Made by a program: the position numbers and the translations under genes. A stretch of 64,000 nt of DNA from Pseudoalteromonas holothuriae (GTDB lineage Bacteria > Pseudomonadota > Gammaproteobacteria > Enterobacterales > Alteromonadaceae). The notes beneath the pieces were generated by a model, which saw only the letters and a list, made by a program, of their open reading frames with translations, was not told where the DNA came from and made no database searches. Positions within the stretch are counted from its first letter, which is position 1; each line of letters opens with the position of its first letter. The stretch lies in contig NZ_CAMAPC010000016.1 of the NCBI RefSeq assembly GCF_945859825.1, positions 1-64,000 of the forward strand, written 5' to 3'. Positions 51,103 to 61,014 of the stretch are shown one piece after another.

Positions 51103-52941
51103 CTATTTTATGGTTACAGGTAATGCGCCATTAGCAGGTGCTAAACCCAATATCACTTTTGCTAAAGCGGTAAAAGCAGGGCCTTTAACGTGTTCATCAT
51201 TATCAACATCAATGTTGTAAGCATAACTTGCTAATACAGCATCACTGACAGGGGCAAATTGCTTTATCTCATAAGGCGCACGCAAACTAATAAATAAAGT
51301 TGGCTTGTGCTGCTTTTTGGCCGAACTTAATAGTGTCAGCAGCGCTTGAGGTTGCTGTTTGCGAGAAAGAGAGAACTTTTCTAGCCTGGTAACATCTTCC
51401 ATGCCCCCAATTTCTACAGCGCTTTGTTGTGGGCTGGCATGTGCAGCTATCACTACATCAGCGCTAGTAATATGTTGTTCGGCTACTTTTGGGTCAAAAC
51501 CTTGCAAGCTGTTACAAGTTATCTGTAAAGGGGCTTTACTAAAGGTGTTAAGTGCTCGGCGCATGGCTTCACACTTGCGCATATCAGGCATAATTAAATG
51601 TAAACGTTGATGGGTTGCTGCGTTTAAAGGCAGTAATTGTTCATTTTTAACTTGGGTAATGGCTGCCAGCGCAAGTTCTGCTTCTAGTTTTCGATGTCCG
51701 GGGTTACCTAATGTGGCTTGAGCAATCGCGCTTGAATGATTGCTGGTATTTTTTAAATGACGTTGTTTAAGTCGGTTAATACGTGCCGCAGAACGATTAA
51801 TTTCTTCACCATTGAGTTTGCCTTCTTGCACTGCTGAAGTCAGGGCATTTAATAGTAGGTCTAACTGCTTGATATCATCAGGTGTACGAATTGCAATTGG
51901 CATAAGCGCAATATCTACACCTGCTTTGAAGGTTTCAATCACAGCAGATGTGGAATCAAAAAAGTCACTAATACCAGCCATATCAAGTGCATCGGTGATC
52001 ACAACGCCTTGATAGTTTAACTTAACACGTAGCAAGTCATGCATAATAGCGCGCGACATCGTGGCGGGTTTTAGCATTTGCTCACCATGTTTGTTTGCTA
52101 GCGTACTACTATCAAGTTCAGGATACTGAATGTGTGCCGTCATGATCATACCCGGCGCATTGGTATTTATCACCGCTTGAAAAGGCGCTAAGTCATTTTT
52201 CCAAATAGTGTGTTTATCATGGTCCACTCTTGGCAGTCCAGTATGGCTATCAACGTGCGTATCACCATGGCCCGGGAAATGTTTTAGCGCTGAAATAACA
52301 TTTTGTTGTTCAAAGGCTTTAACTTGAGCGGCTCCTAATTTTGCCACCGTGTCTGGGTTTTCAGAAAAGGAGCGTACATTGATCACTGGATTGTCAGCGT
52401 TCATATTGACATCAACCGTTGGCGCAAAATTTACATTAATACCAAGGCTATTGAGTTCTTTACCGATGACAGTTGCAACGCTGCTGGCATAGTGTGTGCC
52501 ATGTTTTGGATAGGTCGCACCAATACTCATATTACCGGTAAATGAGGTGGCTTGTTCACGATTTATACGTGCCACACGGCCACCTTCTTGATCGATGGCA
52601 ATAAAGAGTGGGTGAGGGTATTGGGCTTGTTTTGCTGCATGTTGCAGTTGGTTGTTTAAATTAACAATTTGCTCAGTATTGGCGGTATTTTCTGAAAATA
52701 GAATAACCCCGCCGATGTGATATTTACTGATCACGTCAGCCAACTGATTGGGTAATCGGGTCATGGGTTCACGACATGATTTACTCTTTCCTTGGCTGCA
52801 AAAGTAGCGAAAGTCTAACATTAACTTTTGGCCTAACTGAACTTCTAATGGCTGTTCTGAGCGTATTGAAGCCGCTGATGTATTGCAAATGGTCATGGCG
52901 AAAAAGATACCTAGTGGTTTTAAAAGCCTAAAGCACGTCAT
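51103..52941 (-). CDS. Exported glycoside hydrolase family 3 (beta-N-acetylhexosaminidase-like)
   Basis: 612 residues with an N-terminal signal peptide ending near NTSAAS. The TIM barrel has AIDQEGGRVARI, the NagZ-type loop KHFPGHGDTHVDSH (about 220-233) that supplies the acid/base His, and the nucleophile D317 in VITDALDM. A C-terminal alpha/beta sandwich (about 400-612) makes it longer than cytosolic NagZ. It should release beta-N-acetylglucosamine from chitin oligomers or peptidoglycan fragments in the periplasm or outside the cell. First gene of the pair with pxpA. Confidence 0.93.
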   Translation of the reverse strand: MTCFRLLKPLGIFFAMTICNTSAASIRSEQPLEVQLGQKLMLDFRYFCSQGKSKSCREPMTRLPNQLADVISKYHIGGVILFSENTANTEQIVNLNNQLQHAAKQAQYPHPLFIAIDQEGGRVARINREQATSFTGNMSIGATYPKHGTHYASSVATVIGKELNSLGINVNFAPTVDVNMNADNPVINVRSFSENPDTVAKLGAAQVKAFEQQNVISALKHFPGHGDTHVDSHTGLPRVDHDKHTIWKNDLAPFQAVINTNAPGMIMTAHIQYPELDSSTLANKHGEQMLKPATMSRAIMHDLLRVKLNYQGVVITDALDMAGISDFFDSTSAVIETFKAGVDIALMPIAIRTPDDIKQLDLLLNALTSAVQEGKLNGEEINRSAARINRLKQRHLKNTSNHSSAIAQATLGNPGHRKLEAELALAAITQVKNEQLLPLNAATHQRLHLIMPDMRKCEAMRRALNTFSKAPLQITCNSLQGFDPKVAEQHITSADVVIAAHASPQQSAVEIGGMEDVTRLEKFSLSRKQQPQALLTLLSSAKKQHKPTLFISLRAPYEIKQFAPVSDAVLASYAYNIDVDNDEHVKGPAFTALAKVILGLAPANGALPVTIK

Positions 52942-53023
52942 ATAAATTAATAGTTATTGTCTTTATAATGGCTAATTTAGCATTAACCGCAGGTGATTGA
53001 TAACCTAAGGCGATGATCATCAC

Positions 53024-54352
53024 TTACTCCACGTTATACGGTAATGCTAATAATGCACAGCAACCTGTTTGTTGGGGTCTATTATGCAAAGATAAACGGC
53101 CATTGTGTGCTTCTGCTATTTGTTGACACAACACCAAACCAATGCCTGAACCATGCTGTTTTGTGCTGTAAAATGGTACAAATAAATTATCAGAATTACC
53201 AATGCCAGCGCCATTATCACACACTCGAATTCTAATTTGCTGGCCAACAAACTCCCACTCAATATCAATTTTACACTTACGCTCACTTTGCTGTGCAGCG
53301 TCTTGTGCATTCTTAAATAGGTTGATTAGTAGCTGCTCTATTTGTACTGCGTCAATGTGAAGTATGACATCACTTTTTAGTATTATGTTAAATTCACAGT
53401 TATTAAAAGGTTGTTGGCAATTGCTTAGTAATTTTTGTAATGAGCAGGGCTTACAATTTGGCTCGGGTAATCTGGCTAATTGATTGTAGCTTTCAATAAA
53501 TTGCCCTAAGTCGCTTGCGCGTTTGCCAATAAATTCTAAGTTATCGGTAATATTACTTTTAAGCGCTATATCACTTTGTTTGTTGATTATTTTGATCAAG
53601 GTCTGTGAAATAGATGCAATGGGAGAAAGTGAATTGTTGATCTCATGGCTCATTACTTTTATCAATCGTTGCCATGCATTACGTTCTTCGTGTCTGAGCA
53701 GCGAATGAACATCTGTTACAAATACCAACTTATACGTTTTTCCTTCACTTAAGTAGTGCTCCACATGTAAGTTAAAGCGTTTTGATTGTAACCCCATTGG
53801 CAGCTCAATCACTTTATTTTGGCCTTCGCTAAGCGCATTCACGGGTACTAGCTCTTTAGGTAACTTAATGAATGAGTTATTGCTATCAAGCGAAAATAAT
53901 TTTTGTGCTGCTGGGTTATATAGCTGAACATGTTGTTGCTCATCAATGGCTAAAATAGCGACATCAATGTGTTCGAGTACGGTTTGCACCAGTTGCTGCG
54001 ACTCGACCGACTGCCAGCGCTGCGCGCTTAGTCGCTGTGCTAGGCGGTTAATTGCGCTAAAAAGCGGTGCTAATTCATGCTCATATTGCCCAGCTCGTGC
54101 TCGTAAGCTGTAATCACCTTGTGCGAGTGCCTCTATAAGGTTAGTTTGTGTACGCAGTTGATACACGACTTTTTGCCTGATATGAACACCACTCCAAATG
54201 ATCATAATGGTGCCAAGTAAAGCGCATAATGCAATCAGCCAAACTGAGATGTCTGTGTACAGCATAGTGATTATCAGCAGCAGCAACAAAGGTATTGCAG
54301 TTGCTAGATAAATCATACTTAGCTGAGTTTCGTAGGGGGTGTGTTTAGGCAT
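53024..54352 (-). CDS. NtrB-type sensor histidine kinase
   Basis: 442 residues with two close N-terminal membrane helices (about 12-52), a HAMP-like linker, a PAS domain (about 118-215), the phospho-acceptor helix VMSHEINNSLSPIAS and a HATPase ending GSGIGLVLCQQIAEAHNG. With almost no periplasmic loop, it probably senses from within the membrane or cytoplasm. Gene order puts it 17 bp behind the sigma-54 regulator, so it is its partner. The pair follows the efflux operon and probably controls it. Confidence 0.92.
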   Translation of the reverse strand: MPKHTPYETQLSMIYLATAIPLLLLLIITMLYTDISVWLIALCALLGTIMIIWSGVHIRQKVVYQLRTQTNLIEALAQGDYSLRARAGQYEHELAPLFSAINRLAQRLSAQRWQSVESQQLVQTVLEHIDVAILAIDEQQHVQLYNPAAQKLFSLDSNNSFIKLPKELVPVNALSEGQNKVIELPMGLQSKRFNLHVEHYLSEGKTYKLVFVTDVHSLLRHEERNAWQRLIKVMSHEINNSLSPIASISQTLIKIINKQSDIALKSNITDNLEFIGKRASDLGQFIESYNQLARLPEPNCKPCSLQKLLSNCQQPFNNCEFNIILKSDVILHIDAVQIEQLLINLFKNAQDAAQQSERKCKIDIEWEFVGQQIRIRVCDNGAGIGNSDNLFVPFYSTKQHGSGIGLVLCQQIAEAHNGRLSLHNRPQQTGCCALLALPYNVE

Positions 54353-54369
54353 TATGAATTTCCTAGGCG

Positions 54370-55755
54370 TTATTTACCCGCTTTATTTAAACGACGATAG
54401 AACGTGCTTCGGCTTAAGCCCAAAGACTGTGCTGCAGCGACGGCATCCCCGTCATAAAATGCCAGCCTTCGCACCAGTGCATCTTGCTCTATTTCATTCA
54501 AAGTAAGGTGTGCAGTATCCACAGTACAATATGGATGTATTTCTACATGCTTTGGTTGTTGCACTGGCGTTAGGTTTAGGTGTTCGGCATCTATGTGCTC
54601 TGTTGGCGCTAAAATATGAGCGCGCTCCATAATGTGTGCTAACTCTCTCACATTCCCGGGCCAGTGGTAGTCTTGTAATGCACGCTGTGCTTGAGCGGTT
54701 AATGTACGCCCCTGCGCGGCATATTTTTCTATAACGCGGCCTAAAAAATAATGCGCTAAAGGCAAAATATCTGCTATTCGTTCACGTAAAGGTGGAATAT
54801 GTATTTGTACGGTATTAATACGATATAACAAGTCTTTACGAAACTCCCCCGTTGCAACAGCATGGGTGAGGTCAGCGTTCGTTGCGGCAACTAACCGTAT
54901 ATCAACTGATTGAGTTTTACTGGCCCCTACTTTTTCAAACTGCTTTTCTTCAAGTACGCGTAATAATTTTGCTTGTTGTGAGTAGGGAGTGTTGGCTATT
55001 TCATCTAAAAATAACGTTCCTTCGTCGGCTAATTCAAACCGGCCAATACGCTGCGATTTGGCATCGGTAAAAGCGCCTTTTACATGGCCAAACATTTCAC
55101 TTTCAAACAAACTTTCACTGACTGCACCCATGTTAACGCTGATCAGTTGCTCTTCTTTGCGTGTTGATAGGTCGTGCAAATAGCGAGCAAACAAGCTTTT
55201 TCCTGTACCATTTTCGCCAGTAAGTAATACGCTTACATCGCTTTTAGCCACTTGCGATAGTGTGGCGAGCACTTGTTTTATTTGTACTGAATGGGCAATT
55301 AACCCTGAAATAAAACCCAGTTCGTTTTGCAGTAGCTGATTATGTACAGCCAGTTTTTGGCTGCGCTTGTTGGCTTTAGCCAATTGTAATTGTGTGCGCA
55401 CAATCGTGATCAGTCGTTCGTTTTCCCATGGTTTTTGCACAAAATCATTGGCACCGTGCTGCATGGCTTTAACTGCTATTTCAATGCTGCCCCACCCTGT
55501 AATTGCAAGAATGGGCAGTTGCTCATCATCTAGTCTTAATTGTTGAATGAGCGCCAAGCCCTCTTCAGCCGAAGTGGTATCTTGGGTAAAGTTAAGGTCG
55601 GTGATCACCATACTAAAGGTATGACTTTTTAACAGCTGTTTGGCGATGATCGGGCTATTTGCTTGTAAGCTGGGGTAGCCTTCTTCCATCAGCAATAGAC
55701 TTAGTGCATGCCTTATGCCTTCATCATCATCAATAATTAAAATTGGATTGCTCAT
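54370..55755 (-). CDS. NtrC-type sigma-54-dependent response regulator
   Basis: 461 residues: receiver (phospho-acceptor D53 in VITDLNF, Lys in FVQKPWENE), AAA+ domain with Walker A LTGENGTGKS, the sigma-54 contact loop as GAFTDA in place of GAFTGA, Walker B EGTLFLDEIAN and arginine-finger region, then a Fis-type helix-turn-helix at the C-terminus (AAAQSLGLSRSTFYRRL). It should activate a sigma-54 promoter, and one lies at 60315-60330 before the efflux operon. It starts 85 bp after the permease stop. Confidence 0.95.
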   Translation of the reverse strand: MSNPILIIDDDEGIRHALSLLLMEEGYPSLQANSPIIAKQLLKSHTFSMVITDLNFTQDTTSAEEGLALIQQLRLDDEQLPILAITGWGSIEIAVKAMQHGANDFVQKPWENERLITIVRTQLQLAKANKRSQKLAVHNQLLQNELGFISGLIAHSVQIKQVLATLSQVAKSDVSVLLTGENGTGKSLFARYLHDLSTRKEEQLISVNMGAVSESLFESEMFGHVKGAFTDAKSQRIGRFELADEGTLFLDEIANTPYSQQAKLLRVLEEKQFEKVGASKTQSVDIRLVAATNADLTHAVATGEFRKDLLYRINTVQIHIPPLRERIADILPLAHYFLGRVIEKYAAQGRTLTAQAQRALQDYHWPGNVRELAHIMERAHILAPTEHIDAEHLNLTPVQQPKHVEIHPYCTVDTAHLTLNEIEQDALVRRLAFYDGDAVAAAQSLGLSRSTFYRRLNKAGK

Positions 55756-55840
55756 AAATATTTGTTAATCACGCGCTTAGATGAGTTTAGTGTACGACAA
55801 AGCGCAGCAAATATAAAAACTACGCTGTGTCGGTATGTTG

Positions 55841-58276
55841 TTATTGATTGTGTAAAGCGTATGCTGGTTCGTTCACCAGCGCACGCTTGGTTGGCAAGTA
55901 AGTAGCCAGTAAAACCACCGCTGATAACAGTGTTGTGAGTACAAATGCCGCAATCACAATATCGCTAAATTCAACGCCAATAGGCACCGACATTGCATAC
56001 CCTAAACCCAAGCCAATCGCTAAACCCGGTACTGCGCCTAGCAATAGCTGTTTAGTTCCTGAGATAAGAAACTCTTTACTTATATGCTGCTCGCTTGCGC
56101 CTAATGCCCGTTTTACTCCAATCTCTTGATTGCGTTGTGAGATGGTATTGGCCATCACGCCATAGATACCACTGGCGGCAAGTAAGAACGATGCCAGTCC
56201 AAATAACATTAACACACCACCCACAAATCTCAGTGGTGCTACGCGTTGGGTTAAGCGCCCATCTAAGCTATCGATATTAAAAATAGGTAACTGCGGAACC
56301 ACTTGGTTGATAGCGTTTGTTAGCGCCTCTTTTGCAAGGCTCATATCGCTGTGGATGCTTGCTGCTATATACATCGATGAGCGAGGAGACTGTGCAAACG
56401 GCACATAAACCGACGGCGTTTTTGATGCTCTATCTCGGTTAGGCATAGTTTGCACGATATGTTTAACCACACCCACAATGGTAAGCCAAGGGCCTTTACT
56501 CGAGTCTTCATTAATAAATTGAATTCTTTGACCAAGCGGTTGTTCAGTGCCCATATATTGCTCTACAAAACTATCGCTAACAATAACAGTGTGTTTGTCT
56601 ATTTTGTTATCTGAATTTGTAAATAATCGGCCTTTTACCAATTGTGCCTCTAAGTGGCTTAAAGTACCTGGGAATACGGCGATTTGATTGGCCCTTGGGT
56701 AACTAGATAGCCCTTGTTTGGCATATTCTTGCCCGGCAATGGCAACTGCTGGGCGTTTATCACCAAAGCCGGGTAAAGCTGAGGTGATGATAGTGTCTTG
56801 TAATATATTATGTGTTGCTAATTGTGAGTTGAGTGCCTGTACAAACTGAATTTTTTGTTGATCAGTTTGGTATTGTTCTTCAGGAAGTGTTATTTGGCCG
56901 GTGAGCTTATTGCGAGTATTAACCCCATAGTCGGCGTAAGTTGCTTTAAAGCTCCCGGTGATCATAACCGCCGCGACAATTAAAATGGTAATAGATAAAA
57001 ATACTTCGCCAACCACTAGGGCTTTATTTAGTTTACCCGCATTTTTGCCCAGTGCGCCGCGTGTACCATCACGCAATACGGCGTTAAAGTCGCCATTAAT
57101 ATTGCGCCATGCAGGTAAAAAACCAGTCACAAAAATAGTGCTCACCAAAAAGGCAAAAAAGATTTTAAGCGAATAGGCATCAATACCAAAGTTCCACCAA
57201 AATGGCGGCCGATCAGTAAAAAACTGATTAGTGACGGTTTGTGTTACTTCAAGCCCCCAACCCATAACCAATAAACCAATTAAGCCACCCAAACCACAAA
57301 TTAAAATGCTCTCCCAAAGCAGCTGGCTTAACAAGCGGCCAGTGGGCGCACCCAATGCAACACGAATAGCGGTTTCTTGAGAGCGCTCAACGGCTCTGGA
57401 TAATAGTAAATTACCCACGTTAACCGACGCTAAAATGAGAATTAACACCGCAGCTACGTGCATGACATAAACGACGGGCATGCCGCCATCTGCGGTAGAC
57501 ATATGCATAGTGAGAGCGTAGGCACCTAAGCCAGAGTTGGTTTTTGGGTAGCGCTGTTCAAGGCGCTGCATAATCAAGCTTAGTTCATGATCTAGCTGTT
57601 CAATACTGGTGCCAGGTTCCCTAAGCGCAACACCAGTAACTTGGCTATTTTGCGTGCGTGTTACTTGTTGGGTATTGTCACGTAGCGGACGCCACAATTG
57701 GGCACGGCGTGGGTAGTAATAACCCTCAGGCATTACGCCTATCACTTGGTAGTTTTGACCATTAATTTTTAGTGTTTTTGAAAGCACATCTGATTTGCCG
57801 CCAAAATGATTTTGCCATAAATCATAACCAATAACGGTCACGTTTTGCGCGCCCACTTTGTCTTCCTCTGGACTAAACGTGCGGCCTAATAGTGCGCTGG
57901 TGCGAGTAAGTGAAAACATATTAGCACGAGCATCGGTGGCACTGTATCGGCGAGCTCCATCTCTGCCAGCAATATTAACAACCGAGTTTCGGTAGCTACT
58001 AAACTCGCTTATGTTGCTTAAACTTGCTTTTACTTCTTCAAAATCATGGATGTTAAAATCACCAAAATTACGTTTGCCGTTCATTGAGGTGGAGAGTTCA
58101 ATCAAGTGCTCGCCATCAGTAAAAGGCAGTGGTTTAAATAGCATGGTGTTCATAAATGAGAACAAATACACGCTTAAACCAATTCCTGTGGCCATAACAA
58201 ATATCGTTAATGCACTAAAGCTGGGCTTTTTGGCTAACAAGCGTATGGCATATTTTATATCGCTGCGAATACTCAT
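55841..58276 (-). CDS. MacB-like ABC transporter permease with duplicated MacB/FtsX units
   Basis: 811 residues with two repeats of periplasmic MacB core domain plus FtsX-type membrane segments, roughly 1-420 and 421-811. Membrane helices are predicted near 22-43, 280-300, 330-350, 378-398, 430-450, 690-715, 745-765 and 775-798. This layout lacks a fused ATPase, which is supplied by the gene before it. The FtsX motif GVKRALGASEQHI is close to the C-terminus. It should move a substrate such as an antibiotic, peptide or lipid from the inner membrane toward an outer-membrane channel. Confidence 0.92.
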   Translation of the reverse strand: MSIRSDIKYAIRLLAKKPSFSALTIFVMATGIGLSVYLFSFMNTMLFKPLPFTDGEHLIELSTSMNGKRNFGDFNIHDFEEVKASLSNISEFSSYRNSVVNIAGRDGARRYSATDARANMFSLTRTSALLGRTFSPEEDKVGAQNVTVIGYDLWQNHFGGKSDVLSKTLKINGQNYQVIGVMPEGYYYPRRAQLWRPLRDNTQQVTRTQNSQVTGVALREPGTSIEQLDHELSLIMQRLEQRYPKTNSGLGAYALTMHMSTADGGMPVVYVMHVAAVLILILASVNVGNLLLSRAVERSQETAIRVALGAPTGRLLSQLLWESILICGLGGLIGLLVMGWGLEVTQTVTNQFFTDRPPFWWNFGIDAYSLKIFFAFLVSTIFVTGFLPAWRNINGDFNAVLRDGTRGALGKNAGKLNKALVVGEVFLSITILIVAAVMITGSFKATYADYGVNTRNKLTGQITLPEEQYQTDQQKIQFVQALNSQLATHNILQDTIITSALPGFGDKRPAVAIAGQEYAKQGLSSYPRANQIAVFPGTLSHLEAQLVKGRLFTNSDNKIDKHTVIVSDSFVEQYMGTEQPLGQRIQFINEDSSKGPWLTIVGVVKHIVQTMPNRDRASKTPSVYVPFAQSPRSSMYIAASIHSDMSLAKEALTNAINQVVPQLPIFNIDSLDGRLTQRVAPLRFVGGVLMLFGLASFLLAASGIYGVMANTISQRNQEIGVKRALGASEQHISKEFLISGTKQLLLGAVPGLAIGLGLGYAMSVPIGVEFSDIVIAAFVLTTLLSAVVLLATYLPTKRALVNEPAYALHNQ

Positions 58277-58285
58277 TATAGACCC

Positions 58286-59014
58286 CTATAAGTTTACAGC
58301 TTGCGCATTATCTGCATTTGCTGGTTGGCTTTTATGGTCGCTAACGATACGTCCATCAAGTACTTCGATGTTGCGCTGTGCGCGTTGTGCCGAACGGGGG
58401 TCGTGTGTAACCATACAGATAGTTGCGCCTTCTTGATGAAGTTGGTCTAGTAGCGCTAATACATCGTGGGCATTTTTTGAATCAAGGTTACCTGTAGGCT
58501 CATCGGCTAAGATTAAACTTGGCGCACCTGCTATTGCACGAGCAATGGCTACACGCTGTTGTTGCCCTCCGGATAGCTGTGAAGGGTAATGGTTGGTGCG
58601 ATGGCTCATATTAACCTTTGCCAGAGCCTCAGCCGCCATTTGTTTCACTTGTGACTTAGTTAAGTCTGAACGATAGGTGAGGGGTAACTCGACATTTTCC
58701 ATTACATCTAAATCACTGATCAAATTGAATGACTGAAAAATGAAGCCTATTTGCTTGTTTCTTATTTGCGCACGCTGCGGTTTAGTTAGGTTACTTACTT
58801 CATGCCCTGCTAACTGATAGCTACCTGATGTTGGTGTATCGAGTAGGCCAAGCAAAGAGAGCAAGGTTGACTTTCCAGAGCCAGATGGACCAGAGATGGC
58901 AATATATTCTTGCTTAAACACTTGTAATGATATGTTGTTAAGTGCATGCGTTTCTAAATCATCTGAGTAAAATACTTTACATAGGTTGTTGAGTTGTAAT
59001 ACACATTGAGTCAT
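58286..59014 (-). CDS. MacB/LolD-type ABC transporter ATP-binding protein
   Basis: 242 residues with Walker [11 protein letters not shown]-loop [10 protein letters not shown], signature QLSGGQQQR, Walker [14 protein letters not shown] and H-loop VTHD. It sits 9 bp downstream of the adaptor gene and 9 bp upstream of the permease gene in the operon. Closely resembles the ATPase at 9010-9699, suggesting the two efflux sets are paralogous. Confidence 0.95.
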   Translation of the reverse strand: MTQCVLQLNNLCKVFYSDDLETHALNNISLQVFKQEYIAISGPSGSGKSTLLSLLGLLDTPTSGSYQLAGHEVSNLTKPQRAQIRNKQIGFIFQSFNLISDLDVMENVELPLTYRSDLTKSQVKQMAAEALAKVNMSHRTNHYPSQLSGGQQQRVAIARAIAGAPSLILADEPTGNLDSKNAHDVLALLDQLHQEGATICMVTHDPRSAQRAQRNIEVLDGRIVSDHKSQPANADNAQAVNL

Positions 59015-59023
59015 GGTGCTTTC

Positions 59024-60274
59024 CTAATCGATTCTAAATTGAGTGTAGCTTTCAAAGCGGCTTGGGTCGGACGTAATAATTTTATCGTCCGCTTTAAGCC
59101 CTTGAATGATTTGTACATAACTGACAGACCCTAACCCCAGTTTTACACCTGTGCGCTCAGCCATTAAACCATTTGAGCTTAGTTTGTAAACACTGGATTG
59201 GGTTTGACTTTGAGAAAATAATGGCCGCGACACGTACAGCGTATTGGTTAGTTCAGCGATGGTAATTTCACCATCTACGCTCAGTGCTGGACGTGCATCT
59301 TTTGGCAGTGGCTCAGAAAATGCGACATCTACCTGTACGTTACCTTGTACTACTTCTGGGTCTATGCGGGTTACATTGCCTAGCACTTCGCTATTTTGTG
59401 TACTTATGGTAACTTTTTGACCAACAATAATTTGTTGAATTTGAATTTCTGGCACTTGCAGCTCTGCAATTAACGCACTTTGATCAGCCAGTTTGGCTAT
59501 GTTGCTACCCATACTGACATGCTGACCTACTTCGACAGGAAGCGCCAAAATAATACTGTTAATTGAAGCGCGAACTGTCAGTTCATCAACTTGGGTTTGA
59601 ATACGTGATACGCGGTTTTTTAACTGGTTGAGCCTAGCAAAGCGGGCATGTTGCTGGGCCTGTAGGCTTTTACTCGACTTTGTCATTTGTAACTTGGCAG
59701 AACTGAGTGCTTGTTTAGCTTGGTCTTGCGTTATTTTCGCGCGTTGAAAGTCAAGCTTTGATACTGCGCCTGTTTCGATTAATTCTAAATGTGCTTGATA
59801 TTCATGCTCTGCGCCGGCCAACGCCATTTGTGCGTTAAGCATGTCAGATCGTTGCTTTGCAATGGCTGCTTGCTCGGCTAAATCGTTTGCCTTGTGTTCA
59901 GCCTCTAATGCTGACAACTCCCATTGTGCTTCTGCAAGCTCTTGCTCTAAATGTGGGTTAGTAAGACGAACAATTGCGTCACCTTTTCGTACTTGCTGAC
60001 CGGGTTTATATAGTAGGGCTTCTACTTTTGCATCGCCACTGGCCGATAACCACTGTACTTTCTCTGGTACCAGTACGCCGTTACCACGTACCGTTACGGT
60101 AAAGTCGCCTTTTTGTACTTTGCTTATAACTAATGAGTTAGCACTAAGTGTGAGTGCTGCTCGGCTAAACTGCCAAAGTTGATAAATACCCGTAAATAAT
60201 ATGGCGAGTACTATACTTGCGATAAAAAACTTGCGAACATGCGTTTTCTTTTTGGTTGACACTGCGATGTCCAT
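59024..60274 (-). CDS. MacA/HlyD-family periplasmic adaptor
   Basis: 416 residues: membrane helix at about 15-37, half-lipoyl segment (ALLYKPGQQVRKGDAIVRL), coiled-coil hairpin about 100-215, second half-lipoyl (ALPVEVGQHVSMG), beta-barrel and membrane-proximal domains. First gene of an operon adaptor-ATPase-permease-regulator-kinase. Ribosome site AGGAG, 5 nt before ATG. The sigma-54 promoter lies 41-56 bp upstream. Confidence 0.93.
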   Translation of the reverse strand: MDIAVSTKKKTHVRKFFIASIVLAILFTGIYQLWQFSRAALTLSANSLVISKVQKGDFTVTVRGNGVLVPEKVQWLSASGDAKVEALLYKPGQQVRKGDAIVRLTNPHLEQELAEAQWELSALEAEHKANDLAEQAAIAKQRSDMLNAQMALAGAEHEYQAHLELIETGAVSKLDFQRAKITQDQAKQALSSAKLQMTKSSKSLQAQQHARFARLNQLKNRVSRIQTQVDELTVRASINSIILALPVEVGQHVSMGSNIAKLADQSALIAELQVPEIQIQQIIVGQKVTISTQNSEVLGNVTRIDPEVVQGNVQVDVAFSEPLPKDARPALSVDGEITIAELTNTLYVSRPLFSQSQTQSSVYKLSSNGLMAERTGVKLGLGSVSYVQIIQGLKADDKIITSDPSRFESYTQFRID

Positions 60275-60314
60275 TTAAGCTCCTAATAAAATTCAGTATG
60301 AATAAGTAGAAGAG

Positions 60315-60330
60315 TGCAGACACTGTGCCA
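60315..60330 (-). promoter_or_regulatory. Sigma-54 (-24/-12) promoter of the efflux operon
   Basis: Reads TGGCACAGTGTCTGCA toward the operon, with the GG (-24) and GC (-12) dinucleotides separated by exactly 10 bp as required. Transcription should start near 60304, giving a leader of about 30 nt before the adaptor start codon. The operon's own NtrC-type activator is the likely partner. Confidence 0.85.
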
Positions 60331-60380
60331 AAATTTAAGGATTTGAATTTAAAGGGTTTTAATTGTTTTTTGAATTTGCA

Positions 60381-60426
60381 GTCCTAAATATGGGATTTGT
60401 ATTGAGACAGATCCTAAAAGTGGGAT
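60381..60426. promoter_or_regulatory. Two upstream activator-like sites for the NtrC-type regulator
   Basis: GTCCTAAATATGGGAT (60381-60396) and ATCCTAAAAGTGGGAT (60411-60426) share TCCTAAA and GGGAT and start 30 bp apart, close to three helical turns. They are centred about 84 and 114 bp upstream of the predicted sigma-54 start, where such activators bind. Confidence 0.65.
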
Positions 60427-60430
60427 CAGA

Positions 60431-60960
60431 TGACAGTGAATAGGCTTTTTTGAAAAGAATATGCTTCACATCGTTGCTTGAGCTTAATCTAAGTAATTAT
60501 CTCATGCTTTAAGTTGAGTGCTTTACTGCTTCACAGTTCATTGTGGAGCAGTAATGTATGCCTATTTTTGTATATATTATTTTCACTATTAGACTTAGAT
60601 TTTATATGAATTTGTTAACTTTATTAGGTTTTTTTAGTATTTGTAATGCTATATTGGCTATGTTATTCACTGCAATATTGCTCTAACGCGATATCACTGT
60701 GAGCATAAAAGTAACTAATTGTTTATTAATTGTTTGTTTTTTGTTTTTATTTCCCCCTACTTTTTATTTCTTTTAAGCTAAAAAGTTAGAATCTAAAAAA
60801 ACTAAATTTTAATTTAAGTCTTTGATATTTAGTTTCTTATTTACTTTTTTTATTGTGGTGTTGCTCATCTTGCATGCTGGGCTTTAATGGTTTTCACTCT
60901 TTACTTTATTTGAATTTTGTTTTTAGAAATATTATATAAACAACAATTAATTTAAAGTTA
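60431..60960. other. Gene-free AT-rich region between the efflux and biosynthetic operons
   Basis: Holds the stem-loop at 60523-60554 and otherwise very AT-rich DNA with no gene. Long T and A runs could bend the DNA and attract silencing proteins. Confidence 0.5.
60523..60554. repeat. Inverted repeat TTACTGCT / AGCAGTAA
   Basis: Perfect 8-bp arms with an inner CACA/TGTG pair, making a hairpin with one mismatch. No U-run. Function unknown; may be an operator or transcript hairpin. Confidence 0.45.
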
Positions 60961-60978
60961 TAATTTTATTAATAAATA

Positions 60979-61008
60979 TTGACATGTCAGGTGGTTTACA
61001 ACCACAAT
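60979..61008 (+). promoter_or_regulatory. Candidate promoter and operator of the diaminopropionate operon
   Basis: TTGACA (60979-60984), an 18-bp spacer and CACAAT (61003-61008) resemble a sigma-70 promoter with a poor -10. The perfect dyad GTGGTT-TAC-AACCAC (60991-61005) fills the spacer and touches the -10, and GACATGTC (60981-60988) overlaps the -35. Repression by a dimeric regulator is suggested. Confidence 0.5.
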
Positions 61009-61014
61009 GCGTTA

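Noticed and set aside
54370..55300. GAFTDA loop as a defective sigma-54 activator
   Set aside because: GAFTDA occurs in working activators, and the regulator otherwise has all AAA+ motifs; not evidence of loss of function.
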